Positions 20,473 through 31,029 of a stretch of DNA of 64,000 nucleotides are shown here, one piece after another. The stretch's first letter is position 1. The number at the start of each line of letters is the position of its first letter. The notes below the pieces were generated by a model, which was not told where the DNA came from, searched no databases, and saw nothing but the letters and a program-made list of their open reading frames with translations. Source of the stretch: Streptomyces griseofuscus. Its GTDB lineage: Bacteria; Actinomycetota; Actinomycetes; Streptomycetales; Streptomycetaceae. The translations under genes and the position numbers were made by a program. The stretch is from the NCBI RefSeq assembly GCF_014673495.1, contig NZ_CP051006.1, positions 6,537,501-6,601,500 on the forward strand, read 5' to 3'.

Positions 20473-20491
20473 CCCCCTTCCGGGAAGGGGG
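20473..20491 (-). promoter_or_regulatory. Self-complementary element holding the SD of the FAD oxidoreductase gene
   Basis: The 19-nt near-perfect palindrome (nine bases each side of one central base) contains the aaggggg used as SD by the gene starting at 20466. It could act as a weak terminator for the upstream GH15 gene or hide the SD. Confidence 0.4.
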
Positions 20492-20517
20492 ATTCGTGCG
20501 CTTCCAGCCTAGGGTGG

Positions 20518-22320
20518 CTAACCCCCGTACGCCCCCGACGCCGTCAGCCGCAGTGCCGTGTCGATCAGCGGCACATGGCTGAACGCCTGCGGGAAGTTGC
20601 CCACCTGGCGTTGCAGCCGCGGGTCCCACTCCTCGGCGAGCAGCCCGAGGTCGTTGCGCAGCGCGAGCAGCTTCTCGAACAGCTTGCGGGCCTCGTCGAC
20701 GCGGCCGATCATCGCGAGGTCGTCGGCCATCCAGAACGAGCAGGCGAGGAACGCGCCCTCGTCGCCCGGCAGACCGTCCACGCCCTCGGACTGGCCCTCG
20801 GTGGGGTAGCGCAGGATGAAGCCGTCGGAGGTGGACAGCTCGCGCTGGATCGCCTCGATGGTGCCGATCACGCGCTTGTCGTCCGGCGGCAGGAAGCCCA
20901 TCTGCGGGATCAGCAGCAGGGAGGCGTCCAGCTCCTGGGAGCCGTAGGACTGGGTGAAGGTGTTGCGCTCCTTGTCGTAGCCCCTCTCGCACACGTCCCG
21001 GTGGATGTCGTCGCGCAGTTCGCGCCAGCGCTCCAGGGGGCCGTCCGCGTCACCGGACTCGATCAGCTTGATGGTGCGGTCCACCGCGACCCAGGCCATC
21101 ACCTTGGAGTGCACGAAGTGCCGGCGCGGGCCGCGCACCTCCCAGATGCCCTCGTCCGGCTCCTGCCAGTGGTCCTCCAGGTACCGGATCAGCTTCAGCT
21201 GGAGCAGGGACGCGTAGTCGTTGCGGGCGAGGCCGGTCATATGGGCCAGGTGCAGGGCCTCGGTGACCTCGCCGTACACATCCAGCTGGAGCTGGTGGGC
21301 CGCGCCGTTGCCGACCCGGACCGGGGCCGAGTCCTCGTAGCCGGGCAGCCAGTCCAGCTCGGCCTCGCCCAGCTCGCGCTCGCCCGCGATGCCGTACATG
21401 ATCTGGAGGTTCTCCGGGTCGCCCGCGACCGCGCGCAGCAGCCACTCGCGCCAGGCGCGGGCCTCCTCGCGGTAGCCGGTGCGCAGCAGCGAGGACAGGG
21501 TGATCGCGGCGTCGCGCAGCCAGGTGTAGCGGTAGTCCCAGTTGCGCACGCCCCCGATGTCCTCGGGCAGGGAGGTGGTGGGGGCCGCGACGATGCCGCC
21601 GGTGGGCGCGTACGTCAGCGCCTTCAGGGTGATCAGCGAGCGGATCACGGCCTCGCGGTACGGCCCGTGGTAGGTGCACTGCTCCACCCACTCGCGCCAG
21701 AAGCTCTCCGTCGCCTCCAGCGACTGCTCGGGCTCCGGCAGGGCGGGCGGCCGCTTGTGCGAGGGCTCCCAGGAGATCGTGAACGCGATCCGGTCACCCG
21801 GGGCGACCGTGAAGTCGGCGTACGTCGTCAGGGACTTCCCGTAGGTCTCGACCTCGGTGTCGAACCACACCGAGTCGGGCCCGGCGACGGCGACCGTGCG
21901 GCCCTCGTGCTTGTGCACCCAGGGCACGACCCGGCCGTAGGAGAAGCGCATCCGCAGCGCCGAGCGCATCGGCACCCGGCCGGTGACGCCCTCCACGATC
22001 CGGATCAGCTGGGGCGCGCCGTCACGCGGGGGCATGAAATCGGTCACGCGGACCGTGCCGCGCGGGGTGTCCCACTCCGATTCCAGGATCAGCGAGTCGC
22101 CCCGGTAGCCCCGGCGGGCGGCCGCGGGCGGCTGGGCGTCGGCCGCGTGCGCCGGGCCGAGCCGCCAGAAGCCGTGCTCCTCGGTGCCCAGCAGGCCGGC
22201 GAAGATGGCATGCGAGTCGAAGCGGGGCAGGCACAGCCAGTCCACCGTGCCGTCCCGGCAGACCAGTGCGGCGGTCTGCATGTCTCCGATGAGTGCGTAG
22301 TCTTCGATGCGCCCGGCCAC
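20518..22320 (-). CDS. Glycoside hydrolase family 15 protein (glucoamylase/trehalase-like)
   Basis: The 600-aa protein starts with IEDYALIGDMQTAALVCRDG and WLCLPRFDSHAIFAGLLG, the N-terminal beta-domain signature of bacterial GH15. The (alpha/alpha)6 catalytic region includes GGVRNWDYRYTWLRDAAI, and the second catalytic-Glu region lies near LLAEEWDPRLQRQVGNFPQA. Actinobacterial relatives include trehalases and glucoamylases; no signal peptide is seen, so it is probably cytoplasmic. I chose GTG 22320 because ggag sits 7 nt upstream; GTG 22344 is an alternative. Confidence 0.9.
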   Translation of the reverse strand: MAGRIEDYALIGDMQTAALVCRDGTVDWLCLPRFDSHAIFAGLLGTEEHGFWRLGPAHAADAQPPAAARRGYRGDSLILESEWDTPRGTVRVTDFMPPRDGAPQLIRIVEGVTGRVPMRSALRMRFSYGRVVPWVHKHEGRTVAVAGPDSVWFDTEVETYGKSLTTYADFTVAPGDRIAFTISWEPSHKRPPALPEPEQSLEATESFWREWVEQCTYHGPYREAVIRSLITLKALTYAPTGGIVAAPTTSLPEDIGGVRNWDYRYTWLRDAAITLSSLLRTGYREEARAWREWLLRAVAGDPENLQIMYGIAGERELGEAELDWLPGYEDSAPVRVGNGAAHQLQLDVYGEVTEALHLAHMTGLARNDYASLLQLKLIRYLEDHWQEPDEGIWEVRGPRRHFVHSKVMAWVAVDRTIKLIESGDADGPLERWRELRDDIHRDVCERGYDKERNTFTQSYGSQELDASLLLIPQMGFLPPDDKRVIGTIEAIQRELSTSDGFILRYPTEGQSEGVDGLPGDEGAFLACSFWMADDLAMIGRVDEARKLFEKLLALRNDLGLLAEEWDPRLQRQVGNFPQAFSHVPLIDTALRLTASGAYGG

Positions 22321-22934
22321 GTGCAACTCCAGTCGAACGGCCACGTCACACCCCCGCGCGAGGGGGCTGTCGCTAGTGCGGTCAAGGGTTCGTTGTTGTG
22401 CGTCGTTGAGCGGTGAAGCAAAGCAGCCCGCCGAGCCCTGAGGCAAAACGACAGTCTTTGCTCAACGAACTGCCGCGCTCTCGTTGTTCCGGGGGATCCA
22501 GGCGGGGGTGTGCCGTCGTCCGGCCGGGCCCGGCAGGGAATGTCCGAGCAGGATACGACGCACCCACAGGATCCGCGTGCCGCTCCGGGCAACCCGTGTG
22601 AGCCGAATGAGTGACCCCCCGGTGATGATCGTGTGTGCCCGCCGGGACTGTGCTCATGCCCCGGACGCCTGGGGGAGCTGTGGCGTCGTACCTCCCCGGT
22701 ACGGGCCGGTGCGGGCCCCGCCGTGCGCACCCCCGTGCGCAAGGTGGCCGAAAGTCGACGCATCCGTGTACGGAGCGTGGCCGGAAGCCATCGCCTCCGG
22801 GCGCTGATACCCTGGTAGCCCGTGGACCGGTGGGCCCAAAACCCCCGAACCGCAGCGACGGCACCCTCGGAGCGATCCGGGACGTACAGCCGTACCGCAC
22901 GACAGCCAGCGACCACGGGAGCCCCCTCTTGGCC
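22321..22934. other. Long intergenic region between GH15 and pyrG
   Basis: About 610 bp separate the divergent GH15 and pyrG starts. No convincing gene is seen; short open frames lack family signatures and an SD. TACCCT at 22808-22813 is a possible -10 for pyrG, giving a leader of about 115 nt. An imperfect inverted repeat (cgttgagc...gctcaacg) spans about 22414-22466. No canonical attenuator was recognised. Confidence 0.5.
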
Positions 22935-24584
<1,650 letters not shown>

Positions 24585-24601
24585 CCCAGGCGCTGTACGG
24601 T

Positions 24602-24640
24602 GGCCGGGGCGCGCGCATCCGAACGGAGCGCGCCCCGGCC
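24602..24640 (+). terminator. GC-rich hairpin after pyrG
   Basis: A perfect 13-bp stem (24602-24614 with 24628-24640) lies 17 nt after the pyrG stop. There is no T tract, as is common in Streptomyces terminators. It separates pyrG from the NUDIX gene. Confidence 0.7.
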
Positions 24641-24667
24641 GGCTGCGCACATGGGGAAGGACAGGGC

Positions 24668-25297
24668 ATGACGACGATCAAGGACACCCCCGAGGAGTGG
24701 GAGATCCGGGCGACGGACACCCCCTTCGTCGGCAACAAGACCTCGGTGCGCACCGACGACGTGGTCATGCCCGACGGCTCGGTGGTCCACCGCGACTACC
24801 AGGTCCACCCGGGCTCGGTCGCCGTCCTCGCCCTCGACGAGCAGGACCGGGTGCTGCTGATCAACCAGTACCGCCACCCGGTGCGGCACAGGCTGTGGGA
24901 GATCCCGGCCGGACTGCTCGACGTGCCCGGCGAGAACCCGCTGCACGCGGCCCAGCGCGAGCTGTACGAGGAGGCCCACGTCAAGGCCGAGGACTGGCGG
25001 GTGCTGACCGACGTCTACACCACCCCCGGAGGCTGCGACGAGGCCGTCCGGATCTTCCTCGCCCGCGGGGTGTCCGAGGCCGAGGGCGAGCGCTTCGCGG
25101 TGGAGCACGAGGAGACCGACATGGCGTACGCCCGGGTGCCGGTCGACGAGCTGGTGCGCCGGATTCTCGCCGGTGATGTGCACAACAACTGCCTGGTCGT
25201 CGGGGTCCTCTCGCTGGTGGCCGCGCGCGGCGGGGACGGCCTGGACGCGCTGCGCCCGGCGGACGCGGAGTGGCCGGCCCGGCCTTTCGCATCCTGA
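24668..25297 (+). CDS. NUDIX hydrolase, ADP-ribose pyrophosphatase type
   Basis: The 209-aa protein resembles ADP-ribose pyrophosphatases. The sheet segment SVAVLALDEQDRVLLINQYR leads to the NUDIX helix at residues 82-104 with RELYEE. The last conserved Gly of the box is His here (EEAHV). ATG 24668 follows ggaagga. It would hydrolyse ADP-ribose or a similar nucleoside diphosphate; the ADP-ribosylglycohydrolase 9 kb downstream would release ADP-ribose, but no direct link is shown. Confidence 0.9.
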   Translation: MTTIKDTPEEWEIRATDTPFVGNKTSVRTDDVVMPDGSVVHRDYQVHPGSVAVLALDEQDRVLLINQYRHPVRHRLWEIPAGLLDVPGENPLHAAQRELYEEAHVKAEDWRVLTDVYTTPGGCDEAVRIFLARGVSEAEGERFAVEHEETDMAYARVPVDELVRRILAGDVHNNCLVVGVLSLVAARGGDGLDALRPADAEWPARPFAS

Positions 25298-25370
25298 CCG
25301 CCCGGTCTCTCACCTCCTGAACGCCCGGCCTCCCCTGCCCTGAACGCCCCCCTCACGTCCTGACCGCCCC
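25293..25370 (+). repeat. Degenerate tandem repeat starting in the NUDIX stop codon
   Basis: Imperfect copies of cctgamcgccc recur at about 25293, 25316, 25339 and 25359, a period of 20-23 bp. The first copy overlaps the TGA of the NUDIX gene. The repeats contain in-frame-like tga triplets and no coding signal. Confidence 0.6.
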
Positions 25371-25582
25371 GCCCCTCACGGGCCGGCCGCCGTCGCCCGG
25401 ACCCCGTCCCCGGGACCTTCGCACGCATTGGTGTGACCATCGCCTGATCCGATCGGGCGATGTCCCCGCCGTCCCCGTCGTGCTCCGAGCGGAACGTCGC
25501 AGAGAGTGAACTAGGCTCTTGAACGCCCGTACCGGAAGATCCGGCGGGCTTGCGCGTGCGGTGTGGGACGGGAGTGTGGCCC

Positions 25583-27670
25583 GTGACGGATCAGGCGGTG
25601 GACACAGGCGATGCGCGGCTGTCCGCGCCCTCGGCCGACGGGAACCAATTCCTGGGCCGCGCACGGGAGTTGAAGGAGTTGCGCGCCGACATCGAGCGCG
25701 CTGGCCTGGACACCCTCGCCGGCCGCAAGGCCCCCCGCGCACGGGTGCTGCTGATCGCGGGCCGCCCCGGATCGGGCCGTACCACCCTCGCCGAGGAGCT
25801 CGTCCGACAGGTCGCCCACCGTTACCCCGACGGGGTGCTGCGCGCCCGGCTCGCCGAGCCCGACGGCACCCCCGTACCGGTCGAGCGGGCCGCCCGCGAA
25901 CTGCTCGGCGCGCTGTGTGTGCCCGCCCCGGCCGGAGCCGCCGAGGACGACCTCTCCGAAGCCCTGCGCACCGCCCTCGCCGACCGCAGGAAGCTCCTCC
26001 TCCTGGACGACGCGGCCGGCGCCGAACAGGTCGACGCCCTGCTCCCGGACGCCCCGGACTGCCTGGTGGTGGCCGTCTCCAAGGGCCCGCTCACCGGCAT
26101 CTCGGACGTCCGCCCCTGCACCCTGGGCGGCCTGGACACCAAGTCCGCCCTCGAACTGCTCACCCGCTCCACCGGCTCGGTCCGCATCACCGTCGACCCG
26201 CGCTCCGCCGAGAGCCTGGTGGAGGCGTGCCAGGGCCACCCGGCCACGCTGGTGCTGGCCGGCGGCTGGCTCGCCGCCCGCCCCAAGGCGTCCGTCGCCG
26301 ACCTCGCCAAGCGGATGCACAGCTACCCGCAGGACGGCGCGGAGGAGGCGGACGCGAGCCCGCTGGCCCGGATCTTCCGGCTGATCCACGAGGAACTGCC
26401 CGGTCCCGCCGCCCGGATACTGCGACTGCTGAGTCTCGCCCCGGCCGGCCCGGTGGACGACCACACCGCCTCCGCGCTGGCCGGCTGCTCCGTCGAGGCC
26501 GCCCGCGCCACCCTGGACGACTTCGTCGCCCTCGGCCTGCTGCGCCCGGTCGACTCGCCGCTCGCCGAGTACGACATCCCCGGCTGGCTGCATCCGCTGC
26601 TGCGCTCGCTCGCCGAGGCCCAGGAGCGCCCGGGGGAGCTCCAGCTGGCCCGGGCGCGGATGCTGGAGCGGACCGTACGGCTGCTGCACTCCTGCCGGGC
26701 CATCACCGAGACGGACAGCGACCGGGCCCGGGAGAAGGTCCAGGGCCTGCCCCGGCCGCTGCGCTTCGCCGACCCCCGCGCGGCCGCCGACTGGCTGCGC
26801 GTCCGCAAGCCCGCGCTGCTGGCCTCCGCCCGGCTCGCGGTGGCCGACGGAGAGCTGGACACCCTGGCCAGGCGGCTGCTGTCGCAGCTGGTCAGGGCGC
26901 TGGCCGCGCATGTCGGCACCCAGGCGGCCGCCGTCGATCTGTACGGCGTGCACAGCCTCGTCCTCGATGTCGCCGAGCGGCGCGGACTGCCCAGGGAGCG
27001 GGCGGCGGCGCTGCTGAACCTGGGCGATCTGGACGCCCAGACCGGCCGCACCCAGGGCGCGCTGGCCCGCTACCGGGCCGCGCTGGACGCCGGACGCGAG
27101 GCGAACGACCCGTACGCGACCGGCCGCGCGATGGAATCCGTAGGCGGTGCCCATCTGGAGCTCGGGGACTACGACCGGGCCGCCGACTGGTTCGGGCGCG
27201 CGCTGGCCGACCGGCTGGCCCGCGGTGAGCGCGCCGAGGCCGCGCGGCTCTACGGCCGGATCGCCACCGCCCACACCTACGCGGGCCGCTACGGCGAGGC
27301 GCTGCGCAACTGGCGGGCGTCCTGCGCGGCCTACCGCAAGGGCGGCGATGTGGCCGCTCTGGCACGGGCGTTGAGCGAGACCGCCCGGGTCCAGGAGTAC
27401 GCGGGGCGCCCCCAGGAATCGCTGCGCACCTGCCAGGAGGCGGTGGAGTGGGCGCGGCGGGCGGACGACGTCCGGCTCCAGGCCGCGTTGCAGCTGCGTC
27501 TCGCGGACACCCTGGAGCGCCTCGGCGACCCGACGGCGGCCCGGTTGCACCGGGCCACGGCCGGGCGTCTCCTGGGCGAGGAGGCACCGGAGCGGCCCTC
27601 CCAGCAGGCCATAAGCCAGGAACAGGACGCGAACGCCTGCGAAATCCGCAGTGCATCCAATGAAGATTGA
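25583..27670 (+). CDS. STAND-type NTPase with C-terminal TPR array
   Basis: The 695-aa protein has an AAA/NB-ARC-like module with P-loop LLIAGRPGSGRTTLAEELV, Walker B RKLLLLDDA and sensor segment CLVVAVSKG. A winged-helix-like linker follows, then TPR-like repeats over about the last 250 residues (DPYATGRAMESVGGAHLELG, AEAARLYGRIATAHTYAGRY). This is the layout of signal-transduction ATPases such as the ATPase half of SARP/AfsR proteins, but no DNA-binding domain is present. GTG 25583 follows gggag at 25570-25574. The role is unknown. Confidence 0.82.
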   Translation: MTDQAVDTGDARLSAPSADGNQFLGRARELKELRADIERAGLDTLAGRKAPRARVLLIAGRPGSGRTTLAEELVRQVAHRYPDGVLRARLAEPDGTPVPVERAARELLGALCVPAPAGAAEDDLSEALRTALADRRKLLLLDDAAGAEQVDALLPDAPDCLVVAVSKGPLTGISDVRPCTLGGLDTKSALELLTRSTGSVRITVDPRSAESLVEACQGHPATLVLAGGWLAARPKASVADLAKRMHSYPQDGAEEADASPLARIFRLIHEELPGPAARILRLLSLAPAGPVDDHTASALAGCSVEAARATLDDFVALGLLRPVDSPLAEYDIPGWLHPLLRSLAEAQERPGELQLARARMLERTVRLLHSCRAITETDSDRAREKVQGLPRPLRFADPRAAADWLRVRKPALLASARLAVADGELDTLARRLLSQLVRALAAHVGTQAAAVDLYGVHSLVLDVAERRGLPRERAAALLNLGDLDAQTGRTQGALARYRAALDAGREANDPYATGRAMESVGGAHLELGDYDRAADWFGRALADRLARGERAEAARLYGRIATAHTYAGRYGEALRNWRASCAAYRKGGDVAALARALSETARVQEYAGRPQESLRTCQEAVEWARRADDVRLQAALQLRLADTLERLGDPTAARLHRATAGRLLGEEAPERPSQQAISQEQDANACEIRSASNED

Positions 27671-27806
27671 TGCAATGAAAGGCTAGACAGGCGGAACACC
27701 TTCATTAAACTGGCTCTGCCGCATGCTCCTGCGGTGTCTCCCGGTATGCCTGGGCATGTCTGGGTACATCCGTAATGCACCCCCCAAACCCTCTGAGCCA
27801 AGGACC

Positions 27807-28931
27807 GTGATCGACGTGAAGGTCGGCATCCCCCGCGAGGTCAAGAACAACGAGTTCCGGGTGGCCATCACCCCCGCCGGCGTGCACGAGCTGGTGCGCA
27901 ACGGCCACCAGGTCGTCATCGAGCGGGGTGCCGGCCTCGGCTCCTCGATCACGGACGCCGAGTACGTGGCCGCCGGTGGCCAGATCCTGGACACCGCCGA
28001 CGAGGTCTGGGCCGCCGCCGACCTGCTGCTCAAGGTCAAGGAGCCGATCGCGGAGGAGTACCACCGCCTTCGCAAGGACCAGATCCTCTTCACGTACCTG
28101 CACCTGGCCGCCTCCAAGGAGTGCACGGACGCGCTCATCGAGTCCGGCACCACCGCCATCGCCTACGAGACGGTCGAGCTGCCGAACCGCGCGCTCCCGC
28201 TGCTCGCCCCGATGTCCGAGGTCGCGGGCCGGCTGGCCCCGCAGGTCGGCGCCTACCAGCTGATGCGCGCCAACGGCGGCCGCGGTGTGCTGCCCGGCGG
28301 TGTCCCGGGTGTGACCCCGGCCAAGGCCGTGGTCATCGGCGGCGGTGTCTCCGGCTGGAACGCCACCCAGGTCGCCGTCGGCATGGGCTTCGACGTGACC
28401 CTGCTCGACCGCGACATCAACAAGCTGCGCGAGGCCGACAAGATCTTCGGTACGAAGGTCAAGGCGATCATGTCCAACGCCTTCGAGCTGGAGAAGGCCG
28501 TGCTGGAGGCCGACCTGGTCATCGGCGCGGTGCTGATCCCGGGCGCCAAGGCCCCGAAGCTCGTCACCAACGAGCTGGTCGCCCGTATGAAGCCCGGAAG
28601 TGTCCTTGTCGACATCGCGATCGACCAGGGCGGCTGCTTCGAGGACTCCCGTCCCACCACGCACGCCGAGCCGACCTTCCAGGTCCACAACTCGGTCTTC
28701 TACTGCGTCGCCAACATGCCCGGCGGTGTGCCGAACACCTCCACCAACGCGCTCACCAACGCGACGCTGCCGTACATCGTCTCCCTCGCCAACAACGGCT
28801 GGGTCGAGGCGCTGCGCCGCGACGCCGCGCTCGCCCGGGGTCTCAACACCCATGACGGCAAGGTCGTTTACAAGGAGGTCGCCGAGGCCCACGGCCTGGA
28901 GCACATCGAGCTGGCCGCGCTGCTCGGCTGA
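27807..28931 (+). CDS. ald: Alanine dehydrogenase
   Basis: The 374-aa NAD-dependent enzyme interconverts L-alanine and pyruvate plus ammonia. The start VKVGIPREVKNNEFRVAITP, the Rossmann segment KAVVIGGGVSGWNATQVAVG and the conserved NMPGGVPNTSTNALTNATLP are family hallmarks. GTG 27807 lies only 3 nt after the AGG core; a second in-frame GTG at 27816 has better spacing and would give 371 aa. Confidence 0.96.
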   Translation: MIDVKVGIPREVKNNEFRVAITPAGVHELVRNGHQVVIERGAGLGSSITDAEYVAAGGQILDTADEVWAAADLLLKVKEPIAEEYHRLRKDQILFTYLHLAASKECTDALIESGTTAIAYETVELPNRALPLLAPMSEVAGRLAPQVGAYQLMRANGGRGVLPGGVPGVTPAKAVVIGGGVSGWNATQVAVGMGFDVTLLDRDINKLREADKIFGTKVKAIMSNAFELEKAVLEADLVIGAVLIPGAKAPKLVTNELVARMKPGSVLVDIAIDQGGCFEDSRPTTHAEPTFQVHNSVFYCVANMPGGVPNTSTNALTNATLPYIVSLANNGWVEALRRDAALARGLNTHDGKVVYKEVAEAHGLEHIELAALLG

Positions 28932-29315
28932 CCCTCGCGACCCGGCGCACGACCTGGTGAGTCGCTCAGTGGCCCACCGGTAAAAGGCGATTCGTCAACA
29001 CGTCTCGTCAACCGCCCACGCCCGGCCGGACCTTGCCCGACAAGGTCCGGCCGGATGTGTGTATGGTCACTTTGCGACGCTCGGTCAACTCGCCTCGAAC
29101 GTAACCGTTCAACCGATTCGCACCCCGGTGAAACCTGCTGTGCGACGGCCGTACGCCCTTGACAGCGACATGTTTCATTGCCGACACATCCTGCCGGGTC
29201 CGGCGGATTGTGTTGCTGCGGACCGCCGACACGCCATAGAGTCGCCAACCGTCGGCATGGTGCCACGCTGACCTTGTCTAGAAGTTTCCTGGTCACCAAG
29301 GAGGTAAGACGACTT
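28932..29315. other. Intergenic region between ald and parA
   Basis: This 384-bp gap holds the ald terminator hairpin (29022-29054), a perfect TTGACA at 29159-29164 without a good partner, and a second possible pair TTGCTG...TAGAGT just upstream of about 29252. It ends in a strong SD, aaggaggt, near 29299. No gene is seen. Confidence 0.5.
29022..29054 (+). terminator. Hairpin terminator after ald
   Basis: A perfect 13-bp stem (29022-29034 with 29042-29054) with a 7-nt loop lies about 90 nt after the ald stop. No T tract follows. Confidence 0.7.
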
Positions 29316-30491
29316 GTGAATGAGTCGACATTTTCTCCCGGGGGTGGTCAACCAGGAATGCCCGCAGGGGGCCAGGGGCCCGCGGGATTCGAGGCTGTCG
29401 GCTCCGTAGCTGTGCGCACCTTCGCAGCCCACCAGAGTCTGGGAACTCAGATGCCCCGGACAGCACACCAGAGCATGGATGGCCATCACGTGAACGCCAT
29501 GGCCGGCGACGGAAGTGGCGCGCCCCACAACCAACTCGCCGACTACGACGAACTGCCCGAGGGGCACTTCTACGACCCCGACGCCGAGTACGAGCCCGAT
29601 CCGGAGTACGCCGCCACGCTCGCGCCCGACGCGGCCCGCCAGCGCCGTGAGCGCATCGGTCCCACCGGTCGCCCGCTGCCGTACTTCCCGATCCCGGGCC
29701 CGCTGACCGATCACGGCCCCGCGAAGATCATCGCGATGTGCAACCAGAAGGGCGGCGTCGGCAAGACCACGTCGACCATCAACCTGGGTGCCGCGCTCGC
29801 GGAGTACGGCCGACGGGTACTGCTCGTGGACTTCGACCCGCAGGGCGCGCTGTCGGTGGGTCTCGGCGTCAACCCCATGGAACTCGACCTCACGGTCTAC
29901 AACCTGCTCATGGAGCGGGGCATGGCCGCGGACGAGGTCCTGCTGAAGACCGCGGTCCCCAACATGGACCTGCTGCCCTCCAACATCGACCTGTCGGCCG
30001 CCGAGGTCCAGCTGGTCTCCGAGGTCGCGCGCGAGTCCACGCTCCAGCGGGCACTCAAGCCCCTGCTGCCCGACTACGACTACATCGTGATCGACTGCCA
30101 GCCCTCGCTCGGCCTGCTCACGGTGAACGCGCTGACCGCCGCGCACAAGGTGATCGTGCCGCTGGAGTGCGAGTTCTTCGCGCTGCGCGGTGTGGCCCTG
30201 CTGACCGAGACCATCGAGAAGGTCCAGGAACGGCTCAACCCCGACCTGGAGCTGGACGGCATCCTCGCCACCATGTACGACTCGCGCACGGTCCACAGCC
30301 GGGAGGTCCTGGCCCGGGTGGTCGAGGCCTTCGACGACCACGTCTACCACACGGTCATCGGGCGTACGGTCCGCTTCCCGGAGACCACGGTCGCCGGTGA
30401 GCCGATCACCACGTACGCCTCCAACTCCGTCGGTGCCGCCGCCTATCGCCAGCTCGCCAGGGAGGTGCTCGCCCGGTGTCACGCCGAGTGA
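29316..30491 (+). CDS. ParA family ATPase, scp-linked
   Basis: The 391-aa protein has a long N-terminal extension of about 135 residues rich in Gly, Pro and acidic residues, then a ParA/Soj ATPase with deviant Walker A CNQKGGVGKTTSTINLG (KGGVGKTT at 145-152), LLVDFDPQGALS and YIVIDCQPSLGLLTVNAL. It is separate from the oriC parAB pair and forms an operon with scpA/scpB, as in mycobacteria, so a chromosome-organisation role is likely. GTG 29316 follows AAGGAGGT. Its end overlaps the next gene. Confidence 0.92.
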   Translation: MNESTFSPGGGQPGMPAGGQGPAGFEAVGSVAVRTFAAHQSLGTQMPRTAHQSMDGHHVNAMAGDGSGAPHNQLADYDELPEGHFYDPDAEYEPDPEYAATLAPDAARQRRERIGPTGRPLPYFPIPGPLTDHGPAKIIAMCNQKGGVGKTTSTINLGAALAEYGRRVLLVDFDPQGALSVGLGVNPMELDLTVYNLLMERGMAADEVLLKTAVPNMDLLPSNIDLSAAEVQLVSEVARESTLQRALKPLLPDYDYIVIDCQPSLGLLTVNALTAAHKVIVPLECEFFALRGVALLTETIEKVQERLNPDLELDGILATMYDSRTVHSREVLARVVEAFDDHVYHTVIGRTVRFPETTVAGEPITTYASNSVGAAAYRQLAREVLARCHAE

Positions 30492-31012
30492 GTCTGCCGG
30501 GGGCCGACGAACTCTTCCGTACGACAGGGGGGACGGCGCTCCAGCCGTCGACGCCCCGGCGCGCCGCGGGCGGTGACGCCCGGGTGCCGGCGCCCGCGCA
30601 GGACAGCGACGACGTGGCCGCCGCCGAGGACGCGCCGCAGGCCGTGCCCGTGCGGAACGGGGACGGCGAGGGCGCCGAGCACGTGGCGGCGGAGGCCGAA
30701 CCGGCCGACGCCGAGTCCCGCGCCCGGCGCCGGGGGCCCGCACCGGACGGCTCCGCCGCCGAGCCGCGCAAGCGGGGCCGGGCGGCGAACCGGCGGCCCA
30801 GCGGGCGCGAGCGGCACGACGAGAAGATCACGGTGTACGTCTCCGCCGAGGAGCTGATGGACCTGGAGCACGCCCGGCTGGTGCTCCGGGGCGAGCACGG
30901 GCTCGCGGTGGACCGCGGGCGCATCGTGCGCGAGGCGGTGGCCGTGGTGCTGGCCGACCTGGAGTCCCGCGGGGACGCGAGCATCCTCGTACGGCGGCTG
31001 CGGGGGCGTTAG
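30476..31012 (+). CDS. Small protein with RHH-like C-terminal segment, between parA and scpA
   Basis: The 178-aa product has a low-complexity charged N-terminal half and a conserved-looking C-terminal segment, RHDEKITVYVSAEELMDLEH followed by ARLVLRGEHG. The strand plus two helices resemble a ribbon-helix-helix unit, suggesting DNA binding or a ParB-like partner for the adjacent ParA; this is inference. GTG 30476 overlaps parA by 16 nt and follows agggaggt at 30459-30466; GTG 30488, which forms a GTGA overlap, is the alternative. Confidence 0.75.
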   Translation: MSRRVSLPGADELFRTTGGTALQPSTPRRAAGGDARVPAPAQDSDDVAAAEDAPQAVPVRNGDGEGAEHVAAEAEPADAESRARRRGPAPDGSAAEPRKRGRAANRRPSGRERHDEKITVYVSAEELMDLEHARLVLRGEHGLAVDRGRIVREAVAVVLADLESRGDASILVRRLRGR

Positions 31013-31029
31013 CGGTAGCCTGCGGGGCG

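Noticed and set aside
19069..22416. A 1115-aa plus-strand frame opposite the FAD oxidoreductase and GH15 genes
   Set aside because: It is the antisense shadow of two well-identified genes.
22808..22934. GGGC-dependent reiterative-transcription attenuator of pyrG, as in Bacillus
   Set aside because: A gggc occurs near 22832, but it is too far from the -10 candidate to be the start and no downstream attenuator hairpin with a T tract is seen.
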